From Branchiostoma belcheri (lineage: Eukaryota > Chordata > Leptocardii > Amphioxiformes > Branchiostomatidae), in assembly GCF_001625305.1 (NCBI RefSeq), contig NW_017804109.1:1361431-1425430 (forward strand): a stretch of DNA of 64,000 nucleotides, written 5' to 3'. The translations under genes and the position numbers were made by a program. Shown here in pieces: positions 20,385 to 30,857 of the stretch. A model generated the notes under the pieces. That model had not been told where the DNA came from and searched no databases. It saw only the letters and a program-made list of their open reading frames with translations. How positions within the stretch are numbered: the first letter of the stretch is position 1; each line of letters opens with the position of its first letter.

Positions 20385-20783
20385 CAGGGCTGGAAATACT
20401 GGGTGCATGTGCGCCTTAGTGCAGTCAAATTTGGAGCTGTGCACCCAATTTTTTTCTGTGGGTGCACCAGTGCACCCAAATATTTTTGTAGGCTTACGTA
20501 TGTAAAGATGTTAAATGTATAGTATGCAGCATATTCTTAACATCTAAGTGTCAGAAAAATGGAAATTTGTTATTGTTATAGTATTCTTTAGAAATGAAAC
20601 ATAATTAGTTTTTTGCAAACATTCTACTTACTTTATCTCATATGGTGCACCCAAAAAAAATTTTGGTGCACCATATGAGATAAAGTAAGTAGCATATGGT
20701 GCACCAAAAAAAATTTTGTTCTCCCAAGTGTTAGGGTTGGGTGCACCAGTGCACCTGTTTCCAAAAATGAATTTCGAGCCCTG
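20385..20783. mobile_element. hAT-like MITE, family H2
   Basis: Starts CAGGGCTGGAAATACTGGG and ends GAATTTCGAGCCCTG. Inside, GGTGCACCAGTGCACCCAAA occurs near both ends. The termini resemble those of H1 (2561, 45300), although the interiors differ. A perfect 28-bp-arm palindrome occupies 20624-20692. No target duplication was recognised. A second copy is at 25202-25552. Confidence 0.7.
20624..20692. repeat. Perfect palindrome inside the H2 element
   Basis: The left arm 20624-20651 (CTACTTACTTTATCTCATAT then GGTGCACC) pairs at all 28 positions with 20665-20692 across a 13-bp A/T loop. The related copy at 25202 lacks the second arm, so the palindrome arose after the copies separated. Confidence 0.9.
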
Positions 20784-21094
20784 GGATAGTATATGTTGTG
20801 TGTGAGTTATAACACTTCTGGAGCAGCGGTCTAGTCGCTGGCAGGTGTCGTTTTAAAGTCACGGGTACTTGAAGGCGCGTGAAGAAGTTTAAGGGCATGT
20901 CAAGTTCACTGCCTTTTTGTGACTTATACACTGTTGGGGACTGCCTGTAGCTCAGCTACAGTAAGGCCGATTTGTGAGGAACTACGTACATGTAACGTTA
21001 GCTATAATTATAGGTAAGATCTCGATTTTGTTTTTTGTTCAATGTCAAACAATAGCTTGACTAGTTTTAACTGGTAGTAGTACTTTTGACGTAC
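20784..21094. other. Non-coding stretch
   Basis: Nothing recognised between the H2 element and the hammerhead-like fragment. Confidence 0.4.
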
Positions 21095-21175
21095 ACACCA
21101 CAAAAATTAGCTACTAAGGGGAGCTTTCGAGATGCACTCTGTCTCTTCATCAACCCGTTAAGATCTTATCATCGA
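21095..21175 (-). ncRNA. Hammerhead ribozyme half-site fragment 2
   Basis: On the minus strand 21155-21125 reads TTGATGA, A, GAGA, a 9-nt loop, TCTC, GAAA. This is the hammerhead core with stem II, but the first core base is T instead of the invariant C, so this copy should be inactive. A (TAG)n-like run follows at 21175-21215. Confidence 0.35.
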
Positions 21176-21965
21176 GTAGTAGTGGTAGTAATAGTAGTAC
21201 AGTAGTAGTAAGCTAATTAGAATATAAGAAGTAGCAGCAGTAGGCATCCTTCCATCTCGAAAGATTATGGTAGCACTGTAAGTAAGTCCGGTGTTCAGTG
21301 GCTGTGTGCAGCGTCTACACACAGTGGCTTATCAGCCCTATCTTCGTATAGCATTCCCTGGCACAGTTACATGTAGGACACATTGAAGTTGGATGTCGCA
21401 AACATCAGAATAGAAGATACAGCGGTCTTCAAGAAGTTTGCTTCTTGGCATTTAAAATACACAAACCTCAACAGATCACCTGAACGTAAGGTCACCCCAG
21501 TTATTTTGTTGGATGTAAGAAAGAAAGATAATGTTGAGCAGTGTGTGTGTGATCACAGGTGGTGCACTGTTAATAAACTGACAAAGATGAAAGAGTCAGC
21601 AGACTGTTTAAGGTTAGCTGAGGACAAATTCTACTCAGTGTGTGGATTGTAAACTAAAAAAAAGTGTTTTAATTTGCTGTATGTACTCACAAGGGTGGGG
21701 GTTTAGATCCTGCACATACATGTATCTATTGACCTTTTCAGATAACTGAGTAATCTGTTCTTGAACAGAAAAACAAATTTTGAAAGGAAGAAAGTCTAGA
21801 CAATATGGAAATGCATGCAGACTTTAAATAGTGCAAATTTGCTTCCTTCGCAAATTATTTCCAGTTCCACCAGATGTTTGCCCGTTTTGGCCTTGAAGCT
21901 TGTATCTGTGCCACCTGTAGTTTGGCAGAAACAATGTTCTGTGTCAGACAGAGGTAGGCAGCTGG
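21176..21965. other. Non-coding stretch with an unsupported 89-codon frame
   Basis: The plus-strand frame 21383-21652 starts at TTG, not ATG. It is not low complexity, but it has no recognised motif or convincing splice sites. I do not call a gene. Confidence 0.3.
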
Positions 21966-21969
21966 CAAA

Positions 21970-22259
21970 GGCCACACCAATTTAATTTGTTGGTTCTCGG
22001 ATTCACCTCTTCATTTTTTTCTGATTTGAAAAAAAAATCAACTAAGAAATGGTCAAATTTTGTTGAGGAAAGTTCTTTTCTTCCTACTTGTTACAGTTTT
22101 TCCATGTATCAATGCAGTGGTTTGATTTAAAATTCATTGTTTAAATTTTAACTCAGCCTTTTTGTGTTGAGTTCAGATTGATACATTTGGGCTATAGCAT
22201 GCCTCATTTAATTTTTTTCTGAAAAAATCTGAGAACCAACAAATTGAATTGGTGTGGCC
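21970..22259. mobile_element. MITE M6, complete
   Basis: Begins GGCCACACCAATTTAATTTG and ends with the complement (CAAATTGAATTGGTGTGGCC), followed inside by TTGGTTCTCGGATT and AATCTGAGAACCAA. It is 290 bp with AAA directly outside both ends. A 3-bp duplication would fit the PIF/Harbinger class, and the nested copy at 27391 gives stronger support. Confidence 0.8.
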
Positions 22260-22289
22260 AAAGCCGTTGTGTTCAATAACAGGCAACTA

Positions 22290-22998
22290 CATATGGAACT
22301 ATACAGACAAGGGTCTCTAAGTGTACAGGAAAGTCATTTTAGACCAGATGTATAATCTTTGGATATTATCATACTTGCCTTCCTGAGTGACAGAAGGACT
22401 TCCTAACCAGAGTGGGTGTAACTCAGAGACTGACATTATAGACACTATTATATTATACTTTATAGACACGGGTCTCTTGTATCTAAGTGCACAGGAAAAT
22501 CATTTAAGACCAGATTGAAATATAATCTTTGGATATTATCATACTTGCCTTCCTGAGTAAAAGAAGGACTTCCTAACTAGTCTGGGTGTAACTTTAGACT
22601 GACATTTATAGACACTATTATATATGTAATATATTATAGACACTATATTATTGAACCATAGACAAGGGTCCCTTGTAACCAAGTGTACAGGAAAGTCATT
22701 TAAGACCAGATGTATAATTTTTGGAGGATATTATCATACTTGCCTTCCTGAGTGAAAGAGGGACTTCCTATCATCCAGTGTGGGTGTAACTTAAGACTGA
22801 CATTATATAATATATTATAGACACTACATTATTGAACCATAGACAAGGGTCTCTTGTATCTAAGTTAGTGTACAGGAAAATCATATAAGACCAGAATTAC
22901 TGATGTTTAATCTTTGGAGGATATTATCATACTTGCCTTCCTGAGTGACAGAGCTATACTTCCTAACAAGTGTGGGTGTAACTAAGACTGACATTATG
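22290..22998 (+). repeat. Tandem array, four units of 160-190 bp
   Basis: Units begin near 22298, 22459, 22660 and 22845 with TAGACA(A/C)GGGTCTCT, then CAGGAAA(G/A)TCAT, GGATATTATCATACTTGCC, TTCCTGAGTGA and GTGGGTGTAACT...GACTGACATTAT. The spacing varies because of AT-rich inserts between units. Confidence 0.85.
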
Positions 22999-23261
22999 TG
23001 GTTATAAGTTCAAGTTTACCCAAATGTGGGCAGCCACCCACATGTAGAGTCTGCACTTCCCCTGCATTGTGACTTTCCCAGCTGCACAAATGTGGCTTTG
23101 ATATATATAAACCTCTGATGCACTTATCATTGTAGTCCAGAAGGGTCATCATGTATGCTGTCACCAAGACCATGTAGGGGCATTATCATTGGACAGCTTT
23201 AAACAATGTTTAGAGGTAGATGTTCAAGGGTTAGGTTAACATGTCGTTTGGTGTAATATTT

Positions 23262-23335
23262 GTGCCGCGTGCCTGCGAAGTTGGTGTGCTACACCGAAGG
23301 GTGGTTATACCAGCTATGATACAGATACAGATGTG
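23262..23335 (+). repeat. Single copy of the 50-bp minisatellite unit
   Basis: GCCGCGTGCCTGCGAAGTTG, then GTGTGCTACACCGAAGGGTGG, then TTATACCAGCTATG and ATACAGATACAG. It carries the same left flank as the array at 11920, showing that the unit is dispersed. Confidence 0.8.
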
Positions 23336-23537
23336 TCCTTCAGTCTCTTGAATGTAAAAGACAAGGCTGGACACAGTCATGTCAAAATAGAAACATACAT
23401 TTAATCATATAGTCTATCTGTAAAGAGATTTCATCTTAGAGTTCATGCTAGACTTTGAGTTAGAGTCAGATTTTTCAACTCCCATCCCTTTTTTCACGTC
23501 GTGACTGTATTTTTGCTTTGAAATGCTAAGCAGCAAT

Positions 23538-23838
23538 GAGAACCATAGAAATAATCTTCTGTGGCCTATCAAACAAGGATTGCCTGAGAAAGGTCATGTG
23601 AAATTGTAAGATGCCCCCTCCCCCTCTTTGGCTTTCCAATGACTCATGCACATCATCATCATCATCTTTGTTCCACCTATAGATGAGAACCATAGAAATA
23701 ATTTTCTGTGGCCTATCAAACTACATGTAGGATTGCCTTTATATATAATAGAAAGGTCATGTGAAATTGTAAGAGCCCCCCTTTGGCTTTCCAATGACAC
23801 ATGCACATCATCATCATCACCCTTATTCCACCTACAGA
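23538..23838 (+). repeat. Two-unit tandem duplication, about 148 bp
   Basis: GAGAACCATAGAAATAAT starts both units (about 23538 and 23686). They run through TTCTGTGGCCTATCAAAC, AAAGGTCATGTGAAATTG, TTTGGCTTTCCAATGAC and CATCATCATCATC. The two 70-111 codon minus frames over it are repeat translations. Confidence 0.9.
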
Positions 23839-23925
23839 TGTGCAGACGTCATGAAGGCTCACATATAGACCGGGATGCGGGGAAAGGTGCCCACAGAGGA
23901 GGCTGCATAGCCAGGCTAGGTACTC

Positions 23926-23999
23926 ACTGAGGTAGAGGGGAGAGTTTCCAGAACCCATGATGGCATCTGTGAGCGTGCTGCTCATTGCACTGGGATTCA
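23926..23999 (-). CDS. Candidate internal exon, unknown gene
   Basis: On the minus strand, a pyrimidine-rich acceptor CCTTTGCCAG is followed by 74 nt encoding VNPSAMSSTLTDAIMGSG and NSPLYL, then a near-consensus donor CTCA|GTGAGTACC. The open frame and both splice sites are the support. I cannot assign the peptide to a family. Its phase does not join directly to the terminal exon candidate at 16754. Confidence 0.28.
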
Positions 24000-24067
24000 C
24001 ACTGGCAAAGGTTGGTAGCAGGATTATTTGTTTCAATCCATAGTAAAGCATATACTGTTTAAGCTGT

Positions 24068-24262
24068 GTGTTTTGTTACTTTTTCTTGGGACTCAATATT
24101 GAAACTTGATATGCCCAAATGTAGCAATTTCCGTTGGTCCAAATTGATGGCATAACTCTTGCCTTAATTAAGCTGTATTTTCTGCTAATTTTGCTTGGGA
24201 CTCAATATATTTATATTCATAATATTGACATCTGATATGCCCATATGTAGCAGTTTTTGTTG
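24068..24262 (+). repeat. Two-unit degenerate duplication, about 120 bp
   Basis: CTTGGGACTCAATAT, TGATATGCCCA(A/T)ATGTAGCA and TTGTTGGTT/TCCGTTGGTC recur in order about 120 bp apart. Confidence 0.7.
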
Positions 24263-25200
24263 GTTAATACAAAGACAGCAATGTAGCTAAGCCTAACCTA
24301 ACTCTTGCAGAAAGTGGCCAAGAACATATTGAGAGCTTGCAATACATTAAAAGAACTTGAGGGAAAATTTTATCCCCCAAAAAGTTCAAGCACAGGTTTT
24401 CATTCAAGAGTAAGCTGAAAAGGTAACCCACCCCTAAATGCTGATGCACTTAATCATAGCTCTGGCAAAAATGGGGAGGGAAATCATCTTGCATTTGTTT
24501 GCAAATGTCAGTGTTTTTTTTTTCTAATGTTGTGTTATTTCTGATCGATGAGTCATGTCTGTAGGGCAGGAAAGCCTGTGCTTTGGGAGAGTTTTGATGT
24601 GATTATGATTTGTTTGACTTCCTTTAATTTGATGTCTGACATAGTGTAATAATGTGTTGTATCGAGGGATCACATTGGTCAACCCTATGGTGCTGTGTGT
24701 TTGATTATAAAGATGAATAAATGTTAGATTTGAACATTTGTGTGATTGTTTTATTCCTGTCTATTAAGTCATGTACTTGTTGTATATTTTACATCAATTA
24801 AACATCAAGTTGAATTTTTTTCTATATGATAGAAAGGTATAAGAAGAAATGAGAATACCGTATACAAAATGTATAAAATTAAATGCATATTTGTTTGTAT
24901 TTTGTAAGTACCTATCAATAATGAAGAAGCAATTGCACCATTACTATATATTACATTCTTAATGTTTTCCTGTGGTAAAATCTTGCCAAGAAACAGGAAT
25001 TTACATTAGAAATGCCTGTCTGTTCATTACCTTTCTTAAACCCCACTGAACACCTCCACTGGGTCTAATATACTGTGTGTTAGGAACATGAATAGGCTGG
25101 TAACATTTCCTAAGTACATAATTAGATCACAGGTAAGTTGACGACACAAGTTAAGGACACAGTTTTTCGACCACCTAAGAAGAGTTTGGAGGTTTGCCAA
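24263..25200. other. Non-coding stretch
   Basis: Single-copy and AT-rich. AATAAA at about 24716 followed by a T/GT-rich stretch could be a plus-strand polyadenylation site, but no associated exon is visible. Confidence 0.35.
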
Positions 25201-25201
25201 C

Positions 25202-25552
25202 ATGGCTGGAAATACTGGGTGCATGTGCACCTTAGTGCACCCAGATTTGGAGCTGTGTACCCAATTTTTTTTCTGTGGGTGCACCAGTGCACCCAAATAT
25301 TTTCATAGGTAATACATACATAAAGATGTTAAATATATAGAAGTGTACAGTATATTCTTAATAAATTACATGTATCTAATTGTCAGAAAAATAATAAAAT
25401 CATTGTTGTAGTACTTTTCTTTAGAAATTTAGCATAATTAGTTTTTGCTGACATTCTAGCTACTGGGTATTTTATTTTATATGGTGCACCCAATTTTTTT
25501 TAGGTTGGGTGCACCAGTACACCTGTTCACAAAAGATGAATTTCAAGCCCTG
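25202..25552. mobile_element. hAT-like MITE, family H2, second copy
   Basis: Matches 20385-20783: GGCTGGAAATACTGGGTGCA at the left, TGGGTGCACCAGTGCACCCA, an AT-rich centre, and TTTCAAGCCCTGG at the right. The first CAG is eroded. It lacks the 28-bp palindrome seen in the other copy. Confidence 0.75.
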
Positions 25553-25639
25553 GCCAGATTACCTCCACAATTGTTGGGATCTTTGCAGCCTTGAACAAAC
25601 TGCGTCAGTGGCTTAGTAAATATGGAACATCTGGTACAA

Positions 25640-25725
25640 TATCACAGGTGTGTACAGGTGGATTAACAGGTGTTTGCAGGTGGATTTGCAGGTGTTTACA
25701 GGTGGATTCGCAGGTGTTACCCTCC
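25640..25725 (+). repeat. Minisatellite of about 20 bp rich in CAGGTG
   Basis: Units of the type ACAGGTGTTTGCAGGTGGAT repeat about four times, giving seven or eight CAGGTG E-box cores in 80 bp. Whether this binds bHLH or Snail/ZEB-type factors is untested; it may be only a simple expansion. Confidence 0.7.
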
Positions 25726-25825
25726 TGCCCTGAAGTGTTGTGCTAACCTGTGAGGAACATGTGTGGACTGTTGTGTTGAGGTAAACAGCAAAGCTGTTCA
25801 AGGCCCATAACTTTAGCCAACAGGA

Positions 25826-26172
25826 TGAATGAATGAGCAAAAGATCAATGAGTGAATAAATGAATGAATGGATGGATGGATGGATGGATGAACAAATGAA
25901 TGAATGAAATGATGAATGAATGAATGACCAAAGGATGAATGAATAATTGATTGAATGAATGAATGAATGAATGCACAAATGAATTAAAGAAAGAAGGAAG
26001 GAACAAATGAATGAATGCACAAATGAACGAACGAATTAATGAATCAATCAATCAATAAATGAATTGATGAATGAATGAATGATTGAATGAATGAATGATT
26101 GAATGAATGAATGAATAAATCAATGAATGAATGAATGCACAAATGAATGAATGCACAAATGAATGAATGTTA
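25826..26172. repeat. (TGAA)n tetranucleotide microsatellite
   Basis: About 345 bp of TGAATGAATGAA with GGAT, GAAC and CACAAATGAATG interruptions. It generates the 135- and 68-codon minus-strand frames, which are Ile/His/Ser-rich artefacts. Confidence 0.95.
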
Positions 26173-26654
26173 AATAAATGACACCCCAAAAACTACATTT
26201 CACTCCCTTGGGGGTGAAGTATCATGATGAATATGAGTAAAAAACCTTTTTACATTGCATTTCTTGACATGACTGAAAACCAGTTCACGTTGTGTAAACA
26301 TAATGGGCTACATGTACCTTACGTTGCTTATACACTTACAAAGAACAACAGAACCATAACACGCCCATGACCTTGCCTTTGTTATCACCTTACAGACATG
26401 TGGCTGCCAAATGTGGATTATCCACCCTGGGGGAAATCTTGTTAATCTGGGATTATAAAGTCGTATTTTGCTTTTTCCCCTCGCTTTGAAATGGATACCG
26501 AGGATTAACGTCATGTGTTCCTGATTTTTCTGCACTCTAGCAGACTGCTGCAAGTTCATTATCTGGTTCTCTTCGAGGAAATGTATTAAAACGTTGAAAG
26601 GCTATATGTTTATTTTACAATCACGTGTCATTAAAGAAGTTGACATTGAACAGT

Positions 26655-26885
26655 TGATGACACTAAAGCAACTGGACAGAATGTCAAAAACTTTTCAAGT
26701 AGCAACCACTATTTTTTGTCAGTGACTAACACAATCTGTAGATCAACTAAAGATACAGGTACTGTTCAACTACAGATTCTTTTTAACAGTCACTGTCGAA
26801 AAGTAGTGGACACTACAGTTTTTAAAACCTGTCCAGTTGCTTGAGTGACTGTTTTATTGTGTATCTCATTACCTGGGTATCTAAC
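26655..26885. mobile_element. Foldback element, family M7, diverged copy
   Basis: AAGCAACTGGACAG at the left pairs with CTGTCCAGTTGCTT at the right. Internal CTACAG/CTGTAG and GTCACTG/CAGTGAC pairs add to the dyad. TTGAGTGACTGTTTTATTGT and CATTACCTGGGTATCTAACC at the right match 41148-41272 and 42465-42515. Confidence 0.6.
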
Positions 26886-27243
26886 CTTCATAGAGCCAAG
26901 CTATAAAATGGTCTTTATCAAACATTGAAAAGGAGAGGGGGTATATTTGGAGTAACAATTCTTTTATTGTTTTTTAACCTCCAGCACAAGGAAGTAGCCA
27001 TTAATTTTTTTTGGCTACCAATTCTCTAATGGTATGCAGGGAGAAGGTTAGTTGATAAAAAGGGGTTAGATTGTAAGGGAGGATCACCTGTAACACCAAA
27101 CGAAGGACCACCCGCAAACTTTCAAATGTTAATTTCTTTGCACATTCAGTCCAGTAATTTCTTACTGAAATTGAGACATGACGCCAACTCTTCCATGTAG
27201 AAAACCGAGAGATTGATTTAGTTCAGCCTCACTGCCGCCACAC

Positions 27244-27830
27244 ACCACACACTAGCCTCCATAGCAGGCTTATTGAACTGGGGGTTTGGTGGTCTTCGGC
27301 TGTTTTCTGATTAGCCCAAACGGGGGTAATTCAACCAGGCTGGCTATGTTGTCTATATGCAATCAGAAAATAGCACATAAAAACTCCTAAGGCCACACCA
27401 ATTTAATTTGTTGGTTCTCGGATTTTTTCAGAAAAAATATGAAGCGACAGGGCGAAAAAAATAAAAATAAAAACAGGTCTAGGCATCCTATTATAGGCTT
27501 AAATGCTACAAAATGAGCCATGAAGTCAACACAAAAGGCTGGGTTAAAATTTAAACATTGAATTTTGAACTTTTAATCAAACCACTGCATTGATAGATGG
27601 AAAAACTGTAACAACTAGGAAGAAAAGGACTTTCCTCAACTGTTGGGGGGCAAAACATGAGCATTTTTCAGTTGATTCAGGACCAGAATCAAATTTTTTT
27701 TTTTTTGCAAATCAGAAAAAACGAAGAGGCGAATCCGAGAACCAACAAATTAAATTGGTGTGGCCTAAAGAAAGACCCTGAAGACCCCCCAAACCCCCAG
27801 TTTTGGCATGCTATGGAGGCCACCACACAC
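27244..27830. mobile_element. Foldback MITE M3 interrupted by MITE M6
   Basis: The outer element is 27253-27821 (TAGCCTCCATAGCAGGCTT...GGCATGCTATGGAGGC). ACCACACAC lies directly outside both ends (27244-27252 and 27822-27830), a 9-bp match in simple sequence. Its interior order (GGGGGTTTGGTGGTCTTCGG, CTGTTTTCTGATTAGCCC, TAGCACATAAAA) agrees with 43303-43496 but is split at 27390 by a complete M6. Confidence 0.85.
27391..27765. mobile_element. MITE M6, nested, with 3-bp TAA duplication
   Basis: Starts GGCCACACCAATTTAATTTG and ends with the complement, 375 bp. It is inserted in M3 between CTCCTAA and TAAAG. TAA at 27388-27390 and 27766-27768 is the target duplication, read against uninterrupted M3 copies. 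A 3-bp TWA-type duplication suits PIF/Harbinger elements (established class rule, inferred here). Confidence 0.85.
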
Positions 27831-28074
27831 CACACACATTGTCGTGTCCCGGTCACATGATGACAATTCAATTTGTGAGAATTAGTTTCAGGCCCGACGT
27901 TTTCTGCTCCAGTGTCGGAGCCGTTGAGCCGTTTGTAATGACTCTGGATAATTGCATCAAGATCGAGTCTAATCCAATCTCACTGCAAAAGGGACCGACA
28001 ACCTTTTCGTCACAGCTCACTTCACAACTGTTACAAGTACAAATTTACTCTACAAGCAGATCCTAGGGTGGCAC

Positions 28075-28285
28075 AAGGCCAGGCAGTATCCATTCGCCAG
28101 AGAGGGTCCATACCCCACCCAATTATACATATTGGAAGAAAAAGACTTTCTTCAACTGTTGGGGGCTAAATATGAGCATATTTGAGTTGATTCAGAACCA
28201 AAGTATTTTAATTTTTTTTCTTTTTGCAAATCAGAAAAAAATGAAGAAGCAAATACAAAAACCAACAAATTGAATTGGTGTGGCC
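28075..28285. mobile_element. Fragments of M2 and M6
   Basis: GGCCAGGCAGTATCCATTCG then CCAGAGAGGGTCCATACC is M2 interior (28078-28118). From about 28128 the right half of M6 follows, ending GAATTGGTGTGGCC at 28285. Confidence 0.65.
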
Positions 28286-28314
28286 TTATATACAAGTTGC
28301 ACTAACAAACTCAT

Positions 28315-28365
28315 TTTCAGTCACTGATGAAAGCTACCAGATGCTATCTAAAACGTCTGACTCCT
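28315..28365 (+). ncRNA. Hammerhead ribozyme half-site fragment 3
   Basis: CTGATGA at 28324-28330 is followed by AAGCTACC...GCTATCT, which can form a stem II with one mismatch, then AAAAC where GAAAC is expected. The G12 position is changed, so it should be inactive. Sequence after it (GTCTGACTCC) is typical of such elements in my experience. Confidence 0.3.
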
Positions 28366-28960
28366 CTGAGAGTTTAGAGTCTCTCAAATCTGCATGTATA
28401 ATCTAATAAATTCATGCCCCTAAACTTGGATCTGTACAAATGTTGAGTACCAGCTCCAAAGTATAATGTAGCTTTAATGTAATAAAAACCCTATGATGTA
28501 ATTTTAATTCAATAAAAACCTAAAAACCTAAAGAATGAAAATCAAATAAACTGCAGACAGAAAACCCTTAGAGCCCAATGTCAAGGCCAACCTGAGGTTA
28601 AGTGAGCATTTTGCCAATAAATGACATCATTCATAGTTACCAAGCTGCAAATTTGTCATAATCTTTGGATCATCATCTTTTTCATAAACCTGAAAAAAAC
28701 TTGTTGGTTATAGATGATAAAAGGTTTATCCTTCACCTCAATTAAGAATGAATACTTGCCCCTTTTCTTAATTATATGTCTTTAAACATCCTATGAGAAT
28801 GATAGAAGGAATGCCACAGTACTTGTAGTATGTGGCATCACGTGGTAACATGTGATGTCATCCACCTGACCTCGCCATGACCCCACAGGAGTCTGACTCT
28901 GATTTGATTGTCTGCAACATTTCCATACTAACAGGTTTTTGACATTGACTTTTACCACTA
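28366..28960. other. Non-coding stretch
   Basis: AT-rich with several AATAAAAACC repeats at about 28480-28535. No exon or transposon end recognised. Confidence 0.4.
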
Positions 28961-28971
28961 GCCCTGAAGTA

Positions 28972-29187
28972 CAGACGCATCTTTCCTCATTAAGGATTTC
29001 TCTTTTGGGAAAATTACGGGCAAATGAAGCAACACTTATAATGATAAGTGTTTGTTTGGTCGTAACTGGATTATATTTCCCTATGGTTGTTATATTATGG
29101 GGCCGAAAGAAGAAAGGAAAGTCTGCGGTGAAGTTGAACTGTTTGTCTTGGAAATTTCAACAAAAGCTTATGATGATATGTATATGA
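28972..29187 (+). CDS. Possible terminal exon with one membrane segment
   Basis: After an acceptor-like TTTTACCACTAG (AG about 28970-28971), a frame continues to TGA at 29185-29187. It contains a hydrophobic stretch MISVCLVVTGLYFPMVVIL followed by WGRKKKGK, as expected for a membrane helix with a basic cytosolic stop-transfer. There is no start codon and no AATAAA soon after. Family unknown; may be chance. Confidence 0.2.
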   Translation, partial: QTHLSSLRISLLGKLRANEATLIMISVCLVVTGLYFPMVVILWGRKKKGKSAVKLNCLSWKFQQKLMMICI

Positions 29188-29189
29188 TT

Positions 29190-30140
29190 CAGACATTTGT
29201 TATAGTAATCTTATGTTAATATTGCAACGGTTGTACATGAAAACTTGAGAAGACAGATTCTATGTAGAGTATTTGAAGATTCTTTTAATATTTTGAAGAT
29301 TTTTTTACAAGTATAGCTTGGAAGTTCCACTGCAGTACCAAGGCAAGTCACTAGGGGATCCAAAATCTAATTATTACCATCAGTTTTTGTCACAACCTAC
29401 AAACATACCAAAGATAGAAACAATCTGGATGCTTTTGAGTTATCTTGTTCACCAACAGACAGACAGACACACAAACACACAAAACATACATGTAACCTCC
29501 TTGACAGAGGTAATCATCAAGTCATCCTCATTAAAATGTCAAAGTTTTGCTCTCAACAAATTTCTCCTCTAGGGCCAAAATACCAGTAAGAGGAAACCTA
29601 TAATTTTGGGGACATGTTTCCTGTCCTCCATCGTTACCCGGTAATTGCTTAATTATAGCGATCGCTCGGCAGCCTTTGTGTGATCGTTGTTCTTTGTCTG
29701 CCTCAATTAGAGGGGCGATCATTTATCTAACACTTTCTGAGTTTGTCCACCTGCGTTATATTACCTGTCCAGTGTGTTACTTCCCAGATGGGGGTTATCC
29801 TGCTAAGAAAGACGTTCCCTTATGCTTCATCTTCTTTAAGTGTCTGTCCTTTCTTAAGAAAGATTGTTGCCAGCAACAAGCATGTCTTTGATCTCTGACA
29901 AAAAGAAAAGCAGGTCTTTGACAACTTTTGGTATAATTTCAACAAGAAAGTAAATTAAAGATTTTCACCTGTTCGTTTGCTTACCACTATTTTATGTAGT
30001 ACCTATTAGTAGATGTTTCACGCCTTATACGACACACAAGTGGATCATTTCAATGTATTGTTTTGAGTAGTTAATGACCAAACAAGGGTAAAATATTAGA
30101 TACTATGATCATGAAAGTTCATCTGTGTTGGTAGTTACAT
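29190..30140. other. Non-coding stretch
   Basis: No tandem or inverted repeat recognised. Bases 29330-29500 (TCACAACCTACAAACATACC...CACCAACAGACAGACAGACACA) resemble a repeat near 33420-33500 (CATCTACCAAGTTTCATGAC...CACAAACAAACAGACAGAC). Both are likely remnants of one old interspersed family. Confidence 0.35.
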
Positions 30141-30146
30141 GACATT

Positions 30147-30236
30147 GTGTAGAGTTAAAACTTGAGATCCAACACAAAGACCTCTACAGGTAGGTGAGAG
30201 AACTTTTTGTGTTGGATCTAAAGTTTTAACACTAAA
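30147..30236. repeat. Small inverted repeat element
   Basis: TAGAGTTAAAACTTGAGATC then CAACACAAA at the left pairs with TTTGTGTTGGATCTAAAG then TTTTAACACTA at the right across about 30 bp. A relative of the left arm is at about 44020-44070. Confidence 0.7.
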
Positions 30237-30506
30237 CAGGGTAAATAGATTATAATATCATACTTTAGATAAGGAATAATTAGTTTGCAATTAGAGCCGA
30301 GACATATTTATGATTAGAAGTCCGCCCTGCTATTGTTACCTGTATCAGCTTATCGACTCCCACACCTTAGAAATTAGCCAACAGACACTTTAATTGGCAA
30401 TTTAGATGGGAGAGATATCTCCAGATTGGTGTATTGTGATGAACTGGAGTGTGCTCAAATGTTAGCAATGTTCCCACAATTAGGCAAATTGAAGATACAT
30501 TTTTGT

Positions 30507-30857
30507 AAGGCCTTGGAAAAATATGTTATGTTTCCTGTTTTGGTCCTGAAAAAATTAGGGTCGGTTGGTAGGGATTGTGTTTTTTTCTTTTCTCTTTAGA
30601 CTTTGGTGATCTCTAGTGATTCAACAATACAGTTTAACAAAGTAAAACTTGCATGAGGTCACTGTTTAATATCAATGTTTGGAAACCGATTGTACAGCGT
30701 TTTATTACACAGGTGTTAGGTTGTGGAGCTAGAAAAGGTCGATTAGCTCGAAAAATTTATGTCCCTTGCAGGGGTTCACCCCAAAAAAAGGCTAGGGTCA
30801 GAAGTTTTTTCTGGGTTGGTCGGGAAACAGGAAACACAATTTTTTTTTCGAGGCCTA
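30507..30857. mobile_element. Diverged MITE with AGGCCT ends
   Basis: Left end AAGGCCTTGGAAAAA then ATGTTTCCTGTTTTGG; right end complementary with mismatches (AAACAGGAAACACAATTTTT then TTTTCGAGGCCTAA). GGGTCGGTTGG and GGGTTGGTCGGG lie inside both ends. The 82-codon frame 30653-30901 lies mostly within it and is not a gene. Confidence 0.55.

Noticed and set aside
20641..20663. Rho-independent-like hairpin followed by T run
   Set aside because: It is part of a MITE palindrome in a eukaryotic genome; a bacterial terminator makes no sense here.
25613..26051. 135- and 68-codon frames rich in His, Ser, Ile and Phe
   Set aside because: Translations of a (TGAA)n microsatellite.
25826..26172. Possible CRISPR-like regular repeat
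   Set aside because: No repeat-spacer alternation; it is a simple tetranucleotide run. The CGTAA arrays were also considered, but the spacers are similar between copies and the context is eukaryotic.
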